This document shows positions 44,131-56,989 of a stretch of 64,000 nt of DNA, piece after piece (the first letter of the stretch is position 1; each line of letters opens with the position of its first letter). Under the pieces are notes generated by a model. The model was not told the origin of the DNA. It saw only the letters and a program-made list of their open reading frames with translations, and ran no database searches. This DNA comes from Cheilinus undulatus (Eukaryota; Chordata; Actinopteri; Labriformes; Labridae): the NCBI RefSeq assembly GCF_018320785.1, contig NC_054882.1, positions 25,982,719 through 26,046,718 of the forward strand, in the 5' to 3' direction. The position numbers and the translations under genes are program-made.

Positions 44131-45157
44131 ATGCATCCTGCATCCTCGGTGTTGATGGTGTTTTCAAATGCACTGTTTTGTTTCAGGATCATATTGAAAG
44201 ATCCAAGATTCATCGCTTGTAATCACTCCTAAAAAAAATGTGGGTGTCAGAAGTCAGTTTTGAGACAACTTGGGCACACACTTTTGTCATGTTCAAATTT
44301 TCATGCAAAATTTGCCAGACTGTCTCTTCATCAGTTGAGACCATTTCTGCTATCATTCTTATACTGATTTGTCAAGACTTTCAAATGATTTGTTCAAATT
44401 TGTTGAATGTTTTCAGAAGTTTTTCAAGTGGGTGCTGAGGACGTTCATCATCTTGGACATCCTCTCTGCCTTCACAAAATCACAAATACATGCATTTCAA
44501 TCAGTAGCTCGCAGTAAACACAAGACGTCCCTTTATGGGAAACTTACAGCAGTTGTACTTAAATACCCAACCTTTAGTATATAACACTGTGTGACCCATG
44601 TGTTTTTATCCTCATAAGGACAGTCTCATTAATTAAAAGCCATACCCTGCAAATCCAAAGGCTTTACAGTGTATTCCATTATTGCTGTTTGCAGGACTAA
44701 AATGTCTTTTGTGAAAATGTTAAAGTCTCTTATTTAACTATGCTAAGATCCAATAATTCGTCTCCAGTGTCATCCCAGCAGTGGAGCATCTTTGATAAAC
44801 ATCCTGATAGCAAAGCTTCACAAAAAGTCTATCTTGGGTCTCACAGTACTTTAAAATCTTGCTGGATCCAGCTTTCTGTCAGTTCACAATCCTCCAGCAG
44901 ACTTAGCAACTGCTCCTCAGTAAGGCCTGGTGATTCATCCTGCAGAAAAACACGAAATAACTCCTGTGAGGAATTCAAGGTGAAGATGCAACATATTTAT
45001 TAGTTATAAAGGTAGACAAGACCATCATGGACCTGTTAGTAAGAAAATGGTAAGGATATGTAAGTTTCACTTCTAACTACTCCTTTTCAGGCACAATTCA
45101 TTGTTTGTTCATTATATTTAATGTTCATTTTTTTAAATTTTGTTTTTGTCTAATATA
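44131..45157. other. gene-free stretch, part of a small local duplication
   Basis: 45000-45090 (TATAAAGGTAGACAAGACCA and following) is repeated at 45768-45840. No exon recognised. Confidence 0.4.
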
Positions 45158-45174
45158 AAGTCATTCATTATTTT

Positions 45175-45356
45175 TTATTTTTTTTGATTTTTGATTTTTG
45201 GCTTTTTTGCCTTTATTTTGATAGGACAGTGGATAGAGTCGGAAACAGGGGAGAGAGCGGGGAGAGACATGCAGGAAATAGTGCCACGGGCCGGATTCGA
45301 ACCCGGGTTGCCTGCGTATATGGCATGCGCCTTAACCACTCGACTACCGGTGCGCC
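45175..45356 (-). mobile_element. tRNA-derived SINE, apparently full length with target-site duplication
   Basis: On the minus strand it begins with a tRNA-like head. Box A-type GTAGTCGAGTGGTTAAGG and box B GGTTCGAATCC are intact and suggest a Ser/Leu-type tRNA origin. A body follows, ending in AATAAAGGCAAAAAAGCC and an (AAAAATC)n tail. It is flanked by 17-bp direct repeats at 45158-45174 and 45357-45373 that differ at one base, so the insertion is complete and relatively young. Confidence 0.9.
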
Positions 45357-45689
45357 AAGTCGTTCATTATTTTGACGGTGTAATGTGAGTCTATGTTGGT
45401 GGTGCAAAGTGATATTGGGTGTCTGTCTACATTCTGCAAGATGACACAAACCAAAGCTCCTGACAGGTGGTTTAAAATATCTTCTATTGATTGAGCATAT
45501 AGCATTAGTTCAGGCAGGCCATGAAGTTGAGCGCTGCCATGTAATTTAGGTCATCTGATATCAAGAAAGCCCTCATCAGCTGACAGCCAGCTGATTTGCT
45601 TATAAGCATGCGTTTGGCTTATCCCACTCATGTTGTCTTTTTTAAGCTGCTCTGGCCTGCCTCATCTTTGCTGCTCCCTCTGCAAGCCA

Positions 45690-45990
45690 CTTGTTGCAAC
45701 CCTCCTCCACCCTAGTTCCTCCTTTATTCTGCATCTGATTTGATGAGTATTATTCTGTGTTATTATTAGCTATAAAAGCAGACAAGACCAATAAGGCCCT
45801 ATTAGTGAGAGAGTGGTAAGAATGTATAAGTTTCACTCCTTTTTGAAACCCTCCTCCACCCCAGCTCCTCCTTTATTCTGTATTTGACTTAATCAATGCC
45901 ATTCTGTTGTCACTGATGCCTACTCTGCTCTAGGTTTGTTGCTGCTTCTCTTCCTGCCTCAGGCTTTCCTTGTATACACAGGAAGGGCAG
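45690..45990. repeat. ~146-bp tandem duplication
   Basis: AACCCTCCTCCACCC-AG-TCCTCCTTTATTCTG occurs at about 45698 and again at about 45846, with diverged flanks. Confidence 0.65.
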
Positions 45991-47439
45991 GAGCATGTGC
46001 TGTTCCTGCTTGATACTTTCCACATAGGCTCATGGAAGGGCAAGTGGATCAAAAAACAGACAAACATAAATGACAGCAATAAGTACAAACTAATATCTGC
46101 TAATAAAGAGAAATATTTCTAACCACAAATCACGTGTGTGTCTTAACAAAGTGGACCTGACTGAAATGACACTTTTGGGTTGGACAAACAAGCATACCAT
46201 ACTAAACCCACTCTTTTAAAACAAATCAAACAGACAGTAAACATTTGAGATGTGTCTGTAGTTTCCCAAAATTGATGACGGAGTCTTTCACAGCATAAGT
46301 GCTGATAACTCCCTAACACCCTTCCTTAATCTGTTCCTACTGCAAACATCCTTTACTGAGCTTAAAGCTCACTTTTTGACAACATGTCGTATTAATCCCT
46401 GACCTGTGATAACAGTGGTAGTTCATAATAATACATTTCATTGCTGCAGCCCTCCCCTGCGCCTGGTTGAATGCTGTCCGGGAAAAAGCACTTCCAGTTG
46501 GATATAACTGTTGTTTTTGTACTGATAAGTAGGATTCCTCTCCGGCAGCTCTCTGGGAGTGCATGTGAGTTCAAGAAGAGACGCCAACCTCCTCAAAGTA
46601 GGTTACGAGGAAACACGTCTAAATAAATGTCAATATCTATTCATGAGTGATGTGGTATCTGGCAACACTCAGAGCAATTTCTAAGATCAAATTCTTTGGC
46701 CTTGTAAACCTTTAATTCCCTTATCGTTCAACTAATAAGGTGAGACGTGAGTAAATTAAATCATGCACGAGTGCTCATATACAATAGCTGTCTCTTAGCG
46801 CGAGAATGTAGTGCTTTATTTAGACAGCTGCGACTCAACACTCAATTTGTTCCAGTAATATCAACTGATTACCTTTCATGACACAAGCTTTAAGCCAAAA
46901 ACGTGTCCAGACCTTACATGGCTAAATCACTGTCTTCATTCTTGTAACGTATCACAGTGAAACTCATGTTTCATGAGCTTGTTATCCCTCGCTGAACTGA
47001 ACATCCATGACCTTAAAGAAACGATGTCTTGATCGACTTTTTCAGCCCTCCATCCTGATGAGCGCTGTAAGGCAGTCTAACTCATTCTGTGTGCCAACTG
47101 GGGAACAAGATGTAACCACAACTTAGATAAAATTTCAACAATATATCCAAAGTGTTAGGGGAAAATAAAATAAACTACACATCTGGAAGACATTCACATT
47201 TTTATATGACTTTGAGCCCATCTTTCCTGCCTTGTATCGTCCTTCTATTTACAGCTCTGAAATCAACAAGCTGCTAACTGCTAAATCGAGCTGTTTTGGC
47301 TCAGCTTATAACAACCAGGAGAAAGACAGGTGTTTTACAGTTTTTTTAAATAATAGACAAAAATAACTCAAGTAAATATGAATTGCAGTTTTAAAATGAC
47401 AATATCCATTATTAAGGGAAAAAGCCAACCAAACCTACA
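45991..47439. other. gene-free, repeat-poor stretch
   Basis: No exon recognised. 46640-47110 looks single-copy and could be tested for conservation. Confidence 0.35.
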
Positions 47440-48266
47440 TGGCCCTATGTGAAAAGGTAACTGTGCCCTTTGTTAAATCATGAGTTAACTGTCATTGACC
47501 ACATTTTTTGAATTCAATTTCACTAACCATGCCCATGCCTGATTACTGTCAGACCTTCTGAATAAAGACATCACTTAAATAGAACCTGTCTGACAAAGTG
47601 AAGTAGGCTAAAAGATCTTAAAAAGCAAAAAATAAACCAAGATCTAAAAACATCATTGACATCTGTCAGTCTGGAAAGGGTTACAAAGCCATTTCCAAGG
47701 CTTTGGGCCTCTAGCTAACCATGATGAGAGTCATTATCCACAAATGGAGAAAACTTGGAGCAGTGGCAAACCTTCCGAGGAGTGGCTGGCCTACTAAGAT
47801 CAATCCAAGAGCGCACTGATGACTTTTGGAGTGGACTAGTCAAAAGTGGGACTTTAATAAATGCTGTGGCATGACCTTAAAAGACCAATCATGCTGGAAA
47901 ACCATCCTATTTTGCTGAATTAAAGCAATTCTAAAAAGAAGAATGGGCCAAAATTCCTCCGAAGCAACATGAATGACTCATTGCCAGTTATTGCAAATGC
48001 TTGCTTGCAGTTGTTGCTGCCAAGGGTGGCACAACCAGTTATTAGGTTTAGAGGGCAATTACTTTTTCACATAGGCCCAGGTAGATTTGGATGGCTTTTT
48101 TCTCTTAATAAATGAAATCATCATTTAAAAACCACATTTTGTATTTACTCTGGTTATATTTGTCTAATATTAAGACTTGATTGATGATCTGAAACAATTA
48201 GGTGTGACAAATACACAAAAAAATAAGAAATCAGGAGGGGGGTAAATACTTTTTCACAGCACTGTA
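47440..48266 (+). mobile_element. Tc1-like transposon, both ends present, internally deleted
   Basis: The left end is near CCCTATGTGAAAAGGTAACTG (from about 47443); the right end is GTAAATACTTTTTCACAGCA and CTGTA near 48245-48266. Inside, the 5' block (ATTATCCACAAATGGAGAAAAC) joins the 3' block (GTGGCATGACCTTAAAAG...) with loss of most of the transposase. Same family as 6655-7085 but better preserved. Confidence 0.85.
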
Positions 48267-50008
48267 TCACGTTGCATTATCAATATAAATGTCTCCAAGT
48301 TTGTTTGTTTTTTCCACTAGCCTAAATCCCTCCAGTCCATCTCTGAGAAGTTGTACCCCTTCTGGAAAACAATGCACAAGCAGCCACTGGGTGGTTCTTG
48401 TTCCTGGCAAGAAAGTCCCAACAATTGTCAATGACATCCTCAGACAAAAGTTTCAGTTTGAAATCATATAAATATCAAGTATTTTTTTATTTTTTGAGGC
48501 ACCACGCCTCATGACAGAGGATATTTTCCCCTTGCAGTTTGTTTTCAACCCGTCACTACCTCCTGCCATGTCAATTGAGAGAAAATCACATTCCTGTGTC
48601 TCATCTATCCTCACCAGCTGAAGCTTAAACTCTTCATCGATCATCTATATTCCTCTTCTGACCAGACCACCCTCCGGAGCTCCTCAGCCCCTTACCAGGA
48701 CCCATATAGATCTCTCCCTGACGATCCTGTCCATGTTCAAAGTCTCTTAGAATATAATGACAACCCTGAGGTCATGGTAGGTTGGGCCGTGTTACTCATT
48801 TATGACCCCTGCAATTACCCAGACACTGCACATCATCACCTACCAATGGGTACCAAAGACCATGAGCACCAGGGACACATTCCAGCCCAGACACCCCCTG
48901 CAGCGCTGCATGTTTTTGTCCTTTGACATGCATGTAGCAAGATCCAACCCTCAGGCTATGGACTTGACCTTCACCTCTTAATGGTGAAGAAAAATGAATA
49001 AGGCCCATGTGTGTAATTTGCGTAAAATTGTACTTGTTTTTACCCTCCACTTAGAAAAGAAATTATTTTCTGTGAAGAGAATCTTTAACATAAACAGAAG
49101 TGAGCCATTACTGCAACTTGAGACAACTGCATTAAAAAAGTGGTGGTCAGGCACGTGAGTGTTTCAGTGTGCATGGATGGGGCAATAAAAAGTGCCCCAC
49201 TAGCTGGAGCATTAATGGCCAGAAATGCCTTTAACCAGCACCAGCTAGCTATAGTAAGTGAAGTTAGTCTCTTCTACAGAGAGGAGAGAAAAGAGATTGA
49301 AGAGGAGTGTTTTTACTGCTGTGACAAAATGTGGCGACTCTTTAAAGCTGGTTGACCTCAGGTGCCCCTAATGCTCCAAGGCCAAGGGTGTCTGTGGGTG
49401 ACTGAAATGTGTTCCTCTGTCTGACTAAACCAGTTAAACTTACAGCTTCATAGAGTACAGGCCTTCATACATTTGCTCTTGTAAACAAGAGATTGAAGAG
49501 CTGTGAGTACAGGCGAGCTGTCCAAAGAAAATACACATTATGCTTGATCAAGATTATTCTAGACAGTTCCTGTCTTCCATTAGGGTTATCACCAGAAGGA
49601 ACACTAATGTTGAGCCTGGCTGAAAACTGGTAAACAAAATATTTGATCTGTTTAATTCAACAAGGAAACGGATGCGAAGAGCAGGAGGAGATACAGTTAT
49701 CAGATTCTCTGCCAATGAGTGTGAAGAAAGCCTTTGTGAAAAAGGATGTAAATATGTTAACTGTCTGATGTTTCCTTTAGCCAAGTCAAAGAAAGTGTGC
49801 AGCTGTGTGAGCAGCTACATTTACAGCTGGTTTTGAGGTTTCTCCTAGACTTACACCCTCTGGCATAAACATGTGAAATACAAGCTGGAGATGGAAAATC
49901 TATAGGTTCACTGACCTGACCAAAGGGTTTGAGAGGTGTATGGAAAGACATAAATAAACACTAAGGCCTAACAAATGAAGGATGAAAATGACAGAAAAAA
50001 ACACACAT
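48267..50008. other. gene-free stretch, nothing recognised
   Basis: Short ORFs at 48289-48471 (+), 48453-48644 (-), 48796-49050 (-) and 49140-49355 (+) show no family signature. A GAGGC-ACCAC-GCCTC hairpin lies near 48496-48510. Confidence 0.4.
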
Positions 50009-50795
50009 ACACTGTTTGTTTAATTCCAATTAAACAAACATTTGATTTTTTTAGTTTTTCAATTAAAGTTTTCAATTGTGCTGCTTCTCCTGTCAGTTTC
50101 CCTCACTGACATCAATCTCAGACAGGTTTGGTCATTAATTGACCAGGTGAGCCTTATTAAAGGGAAACTACTCAAAGAGGTTGTCCCACATTATCAAGCA
50201 AGTCACAGGTTTCATGCAATATGGGGAAAAAGAAAGATCTTTCTGCAAATAAACTATATCAGGAAAAATGATGAGAGATCATTGTACTGTTAAAAGATTT
50301 GTGTATGTAAGGCGCATGGTATAAAAAGAAGAACCATGCCTTCTGAGTTAAAATCATTTCCATGCAAGACAACACACCATCCCATTCTGCAAAAAATACC
50401 ACTGAGGCCTTGGCTGCCATTGGCATAAAAGGAGAAAAAATCCTGGTGTGGCCACCATCATCCCCTGACCTCAACCATATTGAGAGCCTGTGGAGCATCT
50501 TTAAAAGGAAGCTCTATGAAGGCGGACGACTGTTTACCTCAAAACAGCAGCTCTGGAAGGCAATTCTGGCATCCTCAAAGGAAATATAGGCAGAAACTAT
50601 ACATGGACTTACAAGTTTAATGGATGAGATAGTTGTTAAGGTGAAATCAAAGAAGGGCTCCTACGGTAATATGGAACTTGATCTATAAAGATGTTTTTGA
50701 TTGAAATAGCTTCGATTTCAAAAAATACCTCCTAGTACTGAAAATTACAAAATCAACAAAAACAGTAGATGCATAATAATTTGGATGACAGTGTA
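50009..50795 (+). mobile_element. Tc1-like transposon, third family, C-terminal transposase readable
   Basis: The ORF at 50362-50589 reads QDNTPSHSAKNTTEALAAIG and, after a short gap, WPPSSPDLNHIESLWSIFKR. These are the second-Asp and final-Glu regions of a Tc1/mariner transposase; the family usually has DLNPIE, so Pro to His has occurred. Upstream AAAGGGAAACTACTCAAAGA is the 5' family sequence. ACACTGT near 50009 and ACAGTGT near 50789 are candidate ends. The N-terminal DNA-binding part is deleted. Confidence 0.85.
50013..50040. repeat. 13-bp perfect palindrome arms (2-nt spacer)
   Basis: TGTTTGTTTAATT at 50013-50025 is the reverse complement of 50028-50040, separated by CC. It sits just inside the left end of the Tc1-like copy. 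Confidence 0.85.
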
Positions 50796-52129
50796 TTTAT
50801 GAGAATGATATGCTTTGAAAACATTGTGTCCTGTTGATTAAATCAACTTATCTTATTAAAGAGTATGCAATCACTGCAACACAAGCTGAATAACAGCAAC
50901 ACGTCATCATGGGCTTTAACATAGTTGCTCATGAACCTCAGAAAAATGCTAAGTTATCCCATGAATGAATGAGTGCTATGAATAAAAAGAAAAGAATTTG
51001 TCCTTGGCACATTAATTCAATCTTATTTAAATGCAAGCTTTGCATCGTTTATGGTGTTATAGTCAGATTGGTGATCGTCACCCAGCAGGTCCACTATATC
51101 TGTCTCAGTCTGGCCTGCAGCCACACAATGTCAAGTGCAGAGAAAGTGTAAAGAACCTTCTCTGTTACTGTCATTTGTTGCTCACTCTTATTCCTTGTGG
51201 GTTTAAAAAGTCCTGATTGTGGCTGTGGGATCAGCGTGTGGTTTTCCCCCCAGACAGGGGACTCAAGTTCCTTGCACACAAACAAGGACCTGGAGGGCTG
51301 TTCAAACCTCCAAACCTTTAGTATAAGATCACGTTCACCATCTTATATCGTTTTCCCACCTGGAGATAAATCTGGTAGCCAGAGCCATTCAGCCCCCTCA
51401 GCTATCTGCCCTGTGATGGACCACCACCTCTGCTCGGCTCACTGTTGGCTCCAGCACACACGGGGAGTGGGACCGCTTCGAGACAAGCGTGGGCTGCTCG
51501 ACTTTCAAGGTCACTGACATCAGACACATACTTCGGCTTTATCGGCCACAGAGCCAGGGACCAGTCCTCCGCTAATATAGGAAGGAATTCTATTCATTAT
51601 ACTCCAAACTGCTATTAAGGCCAAATCACTATACTGTTTTTTGCCAAACTACACTGATGACATGAGTGGGAAACACTGAGATTAAAGAAAAAAAATCTGA
51701 TTTGTCAGATATCAGATAACGTAGATAATTTGCCCCAGAGAGACTCTACTACCTTTATAATGTCAGCGGCTTCTGGCTTTATCTCAATCTCCTCATTTCA
51801 CCCCTTTAGTTTATGCATGGCATCTTTCACGTGTACTGTTTAAATGAAATACCTTAAATATGTGCACATGACTTATACTTCTCTCTAGTTGTTGCAACTG
51901 AACCAAAAAATTCAAACCAAATGACAAATAAAGTCAACCATTTTGAGATAATTGACACTCTAAGCTGAGCTGAAGGGAAGTCCAACCCCTACTTTCCAAA
52001 TTCTCTGTCTGTGCAGTGTTCTGTCCATGTTGCACTCTCCTTTAGCCATTAAAACTTCCCACACCATGAACAGTGGTCTGTGTCAGGCACATGCCAAAAG
52101 CGTCATTCCACTCTGCTCTGTTTCAGACA
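50796..52129. other. gene-free stretch with possible LINE-tail remnant
   Basis: 51380-51490 (CCCTGTGATGGACCACCACC and GGCTCACTGTTGGCTCCAGC) faintly recalls a common fish LINE 3' region. No exon recognised. Confidence 0.3.
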
Positions 52130-53170
52130 TGCACTGAGCTACAACACAACATTTTGACCAGATCAGATCAATCCATGGTAGAGCTACGGTAGACGGCATC
52201 CTGTCACTTCAGGTCCTCACTGAGCACTTTCAGAAATTCAATAGTTGCTTGAACCCTGCAGTGACTTCCAGGACGCGTTCGACTCGGTGAGCAGGGATGC
52301 CCTCTGCAGGATTCTGGAGCTCTGTGGCATCCCATGTTCACTTGTCCAGCTGAACTGTGGAGTGTCATTTGGTGATGTCCAGATCTGGACTTGGTTGATG
52401 ATGCTGTAATCTTTGTGGAGGCTGTAGATGTCCTTGTAGGAGCTCTTAACTTTCTGAGTGAGGAGGCTGAAATGTTGGAATGCACGTCTCCTGGGCAAAA
52501 ACAAAGATCTGGGCATTTGGGGATGCCTCGAATGCTGTCATCAAATCTGTGACTGTGTATGACGAGAGCATGGAAGTTAAAGGGTAGCTCACCAACCTTG
52601 GCAGCATAATGCATCAATCCGCTGACTGCAAGGCTGAGATCAACGGCAGACTTGGACTCATGCATGGGGCGATATGCTTGCTGGGCAAAACAGAGTGTTG
52701 CTATCAGTATCTGAGCATGCAGACAAAAATCAGAGTCTTTCATTCCTTGGTCCTCCCGGTCTTGTGAGGCTTGGATGATGACTGATGGCCAGAGATGCTG
52801 ACTGGATTCCTTTGAGAAAACTTTTCTTTAGCCCATTTTTGGGTATCGTTGGCAAGGTCAGGGTTGTCTAATGCTGGTGTGCTTAGGAGAGCAGTGATGG
52901 GAAGAGTCAGCTGTGCTTCTACAGGCACTTGGCACACTTTCCCTGGCCTGATCTAGCTCACCGTGTACTGGGTGCCCAGGACCCAGTGGGTTGGACCAGA
53001 CACCATGGGCAGCTGCAGCGAGTTGGAAGAATACCTGGAGAGATGGGGCATGGGCCTGGCACAGGCCTGGACGATGCCTATCAGGAAGCTGGAGCAGAAC
53101 AGGGTCAAGGTTGACGTGGCAAAGTGCCAGACCGGAATATGCTCCTATACCCGACCAGAGTTCACTCCAA
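52130..53170 (+). mobile_element. LINE reverse-transcriptase pseudogene, internally deleted
   Basis: In shifting + frames it reads GRSTVDGILSLQVL, DFQDAFDSVSRDALCRILEL and then an ADDAVIF-like block (LDDAVIFVEAVDVLVGALN). Next come LGS-type text, KIRVFHSLVLPVL and a C-terminal block (RMGMGLAQAW-like). These are the ordered motifs of a fish LINE RT and C-terminal region. The segment between finger and catalytic YADD-like motifs is deleted, and stops and frameshifts are many. The minus-strand ORFs here (up to 179 residues) are antisense shadows. Confidence 0.85.
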
Positions 53171-55189
53171 ACAGGAAGATACACACAGGAACACACCATT
53201 AGTTTCAAAATAAAACCAGGTAAAGCCTGTTCTCAACTGAATTACCAAGGTAGAGAAGGAAAAGAGAGAGGAAACAACAAAAACTATCAAAATAGTGAAC
53301 TTCCAGTAACACAAGCTTCTGCTCCAATCCAACACAAGAAACTGCTCTGCTTTATCAGTATTAGAAATGCTTGCTTTGGTTGGTCGGTTTCACCAGCTAG
53401 TTCCCTTCTGGGCATGTCTTAGCTCCAGATAACATTGCTAGAGTGTCAGCACCCTAGGGCTGTTTTGACTTCACATTTGTGCAACAGGAGGAAACGTGTA
53501 GTCAGAATTGAAATAAAAAATCAGTCCAGTCAAAAGTGGAGGCCAGAGGCTTATGGTTACAGAAGACATCAAGTGTAGCTGTTATGAGCCAGCTCACAGC
53601 TACACTGCATTTTTAATCACTCACAAGCCAATTATGGCCCATTCTTTGCACACTGGACCATCGTCTCCCTGATTGATGCTATACCAACTGCTAACACTCC
53701 TCTGCTGCAGTCAAAGTTTTTCCTCCAAAAAGAGGTAGCTGGGGTGGTGGAGGAAAAGACACAGTAAAAGCCACTGGTTTAGAATTTTAGCATTTGCTTA
53801 GCTAATCCAGGTAGCAGCGCTGTCAATCGGACCAAGCAAATCTGTATTCCATTCTGCAATAATTTGCTAAATCTATGATGAGAGTATTCCCGACTGACTG
53901 CAGAAAAGTCATTTCCTGAGGTTCAGTAAAGCCTTTAGTGAATAGGGGAGCATACCTATGCTTCTATTACAAAGAGCTGTATGGTTGATGTATGTTGCTG
54001 TTTGTCAGAATGTTTTGTCAGACAGGTTTCTTCCAAGTAGATATCACTACCCCTATGTTAGCTAAACTGATCTTCATGATTTTCAAACATTCTTCCATTT
54101 CCACAAGACAAGCCTTGTGAATCTCTTCCAATTTCTCTAAGGATATAGTGATATTCTGTGCAAAAAAGAAATGCCTGTAGCCAGTGATGAACATATAACA
54201 ATTACCATCCGTATAATAAAATCACCAATTGCAGTAAAATTAGACTACTTCTTCTCTGTGACTCATTTAAAGTAGCAGCCGAGGGAAAGCAGAGAATATA
54301 GTAAGGGATCCTTTCTGTAAAAACTGCTCCTTTCATGAGATCATAAAGAGAGAAAACAAGAGCAGACAGCGTGACAAGCCAAAGGCTGACAGCCAGTAGC
54401 CATGGAGGGAATGAAATAGAGGAGGGTGATGGCTCCTCTTTTCTCGTGAACTGAACTGGCCCTCCACGGAAGAAATCCCTCATGTTAAATTGCATTTTGG
54501 AAATCCTGGCTAACCTAAATATGTCTGTATCATTAACAATATCAAGACTACCCTTCTGGACCCATCCTGCCTGAATGTAAATGCAGGGATTGTTCTTCCT
54601 TTTGCTGTTGATCCTGGAACAAAGCCAAATGAGATTTCAGAAAAGCTGTTCATCATCACAGATACAGTTCAAAATAGCCCTGCAGAACTTGCTATCTGTT
54701 TCTCTTTGACAGTTTATTTTACTGCAGTTTCACATAAATAATTCACTAAGTATCACGCTGACCTGTCTTTGTTATAAAAGCAGAATATTCAAAGGTGAGA
54801 GGTGTTTATTTGGCAAAGTGATACATTTTGACTGGAACAAGGCGATGTTTGGACTGAGAGAAAGTAGAGCAGGGATGACGCACAAATCGCAGGTTTTTAT
54901 CCAACATTTCAAAGTTTTCGCTCAAATCAATCACTGCAGAACGTGTAACAGGTTGATATCTTTATAAAAAATGGGATTCTTAACATCACACATTGAAACA
55001 ATCAAAGAGAAATGGAGCAAAAAAACTGTATTCATTATGACAATGCTTTAACAGCAACATTAACATTTAGAACATTTTCTAACTTTACAGCTAATGCTAC
55101 ATGTTAGCAGCCAGACAGATTAAACAAAATAGAACGACTGTATCCGATCAGTCCACACAGCTTTCACAGAGATACTGTATCCCAGTGAA
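53171..55189. other. gene-free stretch, one unexplained hydrophobic ORF
   Basis: A minus-strand ORF at 54202-54495 (97 codons) contains a hydrophobic run (WLLAVSLWLVTLSALVFSLY) that could be a membrane segment. I know no family for it and no splice context supports it. Otherwise nothing recognised. Confidence 0.3.
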
Positions 55190-55385
55190 ACATTTATTTT
55201 TCTTTAAATATTTATTTTTCAGCCTTTTATGCTGTTACAATAGAGGAGGAAGATCAGTAGAGTTTGACACAAGAATGAGAGAGTTGGGAACAGCATGCAG
55301 TAAAAACACAGGTCAGACTCAAACCCCAGGCCACCGGTTTGGAGGACTATAGCCTCATCAAATGGAGCGTCACCTACCAACAAGG
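55190..55385 (-). mobile_element. possible decayed tRNA-derived SINE
   Basis: The order TTTTCAGCCTTTTATGCTG, a purine-rich GAGAGAGT body, ACAGCATGCAGTA, then CAAACCCCAGG and GTCACCTACC resembles the reverse-strand SINE layout seen at 45175-45356, heavily mutated. Weak call. Confidence 0.3.
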
Positions 55386-55831
55386 CCAATGCCTCCCATA
55401 AACCTACTTCTTAACACAGCAGAAGCTAACTATTTCTTTTCGTTTTTGATTCTTTGACTCTCTGAGGTCAGAATACACATTTTCAACACGATGATAGCCC
55501 AATGCAACGTGTTGGCCCGATAAAATCTGCTGCTTCATCTCATGTAGTGTGTCATATGGAATGACATCAGAACATGTCCTTGGCACCTCATGACCTACCA
55601 GCAGAAAGTCTAACATATTTGATTTTTATCCTGCCTTCTACGATTTGTTCTGTGTCTTCAACCAGTAAGAGCACAGAGTGCTCTGCTCATGCTGCTGTCA
55701 CAAATGTAAACAAACCAAATGGCAATGTGAAAGAAGACGGAAGAAGTTGGTGTGGTGAAATGGAAGTATGAGACAGGGGAAAAAAGGATGAATCTCTGAC
55801 AACATTCCTGCTTTTATGCTGTGCTGTAAAG
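55386..55831. other. gene-free stretch, nothing recognised
   Basis: A 71-codon-scale minus-strand ORF at 55404-55616 has no recognised family. Confidence 0.35.
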
Positions 55832-55925
55832 CAGGGGTGTCAAACTCAAGGCCTGGGGGCCAAATTTGGCCGGTAGCACAGTTATACCCGGCCCGCAAGA
55901 TCATATCATACTTTTATTATTAATG
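55832..55925 (+). mobile_element. hAT-like terminal sequence
   Basis: CAGGGGTGTCAAACTCAAGG followed by GGGGGCCAAATTTGGCC and CCCGGCCCGCAAGATCATAT is the widely seen end of a vertebrate hAT family. The matching right end was not found, so the copy is truncated or its end lies eroded within the AT-rich tract. Confidence 0.75.
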
Positions 55926-56079
55926 GCCAGCTGGTATGAGATTTGCAGAATGCCTCCAGTATCATAATCTATAAACTATCTATCTAGTAAACTTAAGCTT
56001 GATCATTTAAAATATTCTTAAGTTATAAAAATTTGAAAAAGTGAATAGTAAAAACAATCAGAAAATCCAGAATGTGGGA

Positions 56080-56530
56080 AAAGAATTTAATGTGTGTTTT
56101 CGTTTCATAATTTCAAATTTGCATTTCATAGTTATGACTTAAACTTATTATTTTGGCTTTTTATTCTTATATTTTGACCTTTTAGATTCATAATTTTAAG
56201 TCTTAAGTATTATTTTGACCCTTTGAACCTGTTTCAAATTTTCTCATATTTTGAACTTTTAACTCACAATTTTTGACTTTTCTCTTAAATTTTGACTTTA
56301 TAAACTCATGATTTCAAATTTTATCTAATATTTACACCTTTAAATCCATGATTTTAACATTCCATCTCATATATATATATACCTTTTCGAAAACATTATT
56401 TTGACTTCTAATTTCACTTTTTGACCTTTACCTTGTAAAAAGTTTAACTTTGTATCTCACATTTTGAGCCTTTAAACTCGTAATTTTCACTATTTCAGAT
56501 CTCAAAATAATTTATTATCAGTGCTAACTT
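56080..56530. repeat. degenerate TTTTGACTTTTAAACTCATAATTT tandem tract
   Basis: About ten irregular repeats of TTTTGACYTTTT plus AACTCATRATTT. It follows the hAT-like end and may be part of the same non-autonomous element. Includes (AT)n near 56371-56382. Confidence 0.7.
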
Positions 56531-56989
56531 TTTTTCTCCATAATTTATTACTGGTGAAAATTAGCCATGCCCTCTTCCTTTATCAGCATTATCACATTGG
56601 TTACAATGATTGATCACATACCTCTGGCCTCAGCTTTAGTATCACCATCTCACCCCAGTGAGTTCAATGTGGGGGGGTTATTTTCATTTTTAGTTCATAG
56701 TTCACTGTACAGTCAGGGGGCGGGCAAATTTCTAGAGAGCTTGTCTATTTATCACTTGAAGAAGACAGCAGGAACAAACATCTTACCTGCTGAAGGTGTG
56801 TTTTAATCCATATTTCACTTGTCTTTAGTCCTGGATGATTAAAAGAAGTGGGTTTTGGCTTTGTCTCTCTCAAAGCAGCCGCAATTCAATCCCTGATGAG
56901 ATGCTATTGTATAGTATATAGCATATAAGTCTGACAAAATAAAAGCCTCCAATGCTAATCATCATCAAAGACTTTTATTTTGAAGAGCA

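Noticed and set aside
45290..45356. Functional tRNA gene on the minus strand
   Set aside because: Only the A and B boxes are well kept; the rest lacks a full cloverleaf, and the sequence runs on into a SINE body and tail with target duplications.
45213..45449. Minus-strand 78-residue ORF with an ordered-looking reading frame
   Set aside because: It lies across the tRNA-derived SINE and is not protein-coding.
52204..52743. 179-residue minus-strand ORF
   Set aside because: It is antisense to a LINE reverse-transcriptase pseudogene whose motifs read on the + strand.
54202..54495. Minus-strand 97-residue ORF with a hydrophobic stretch as a small membrane protein
   Set aside because: No family resemblance, no promoter or splice context; kept only as a note on the region.
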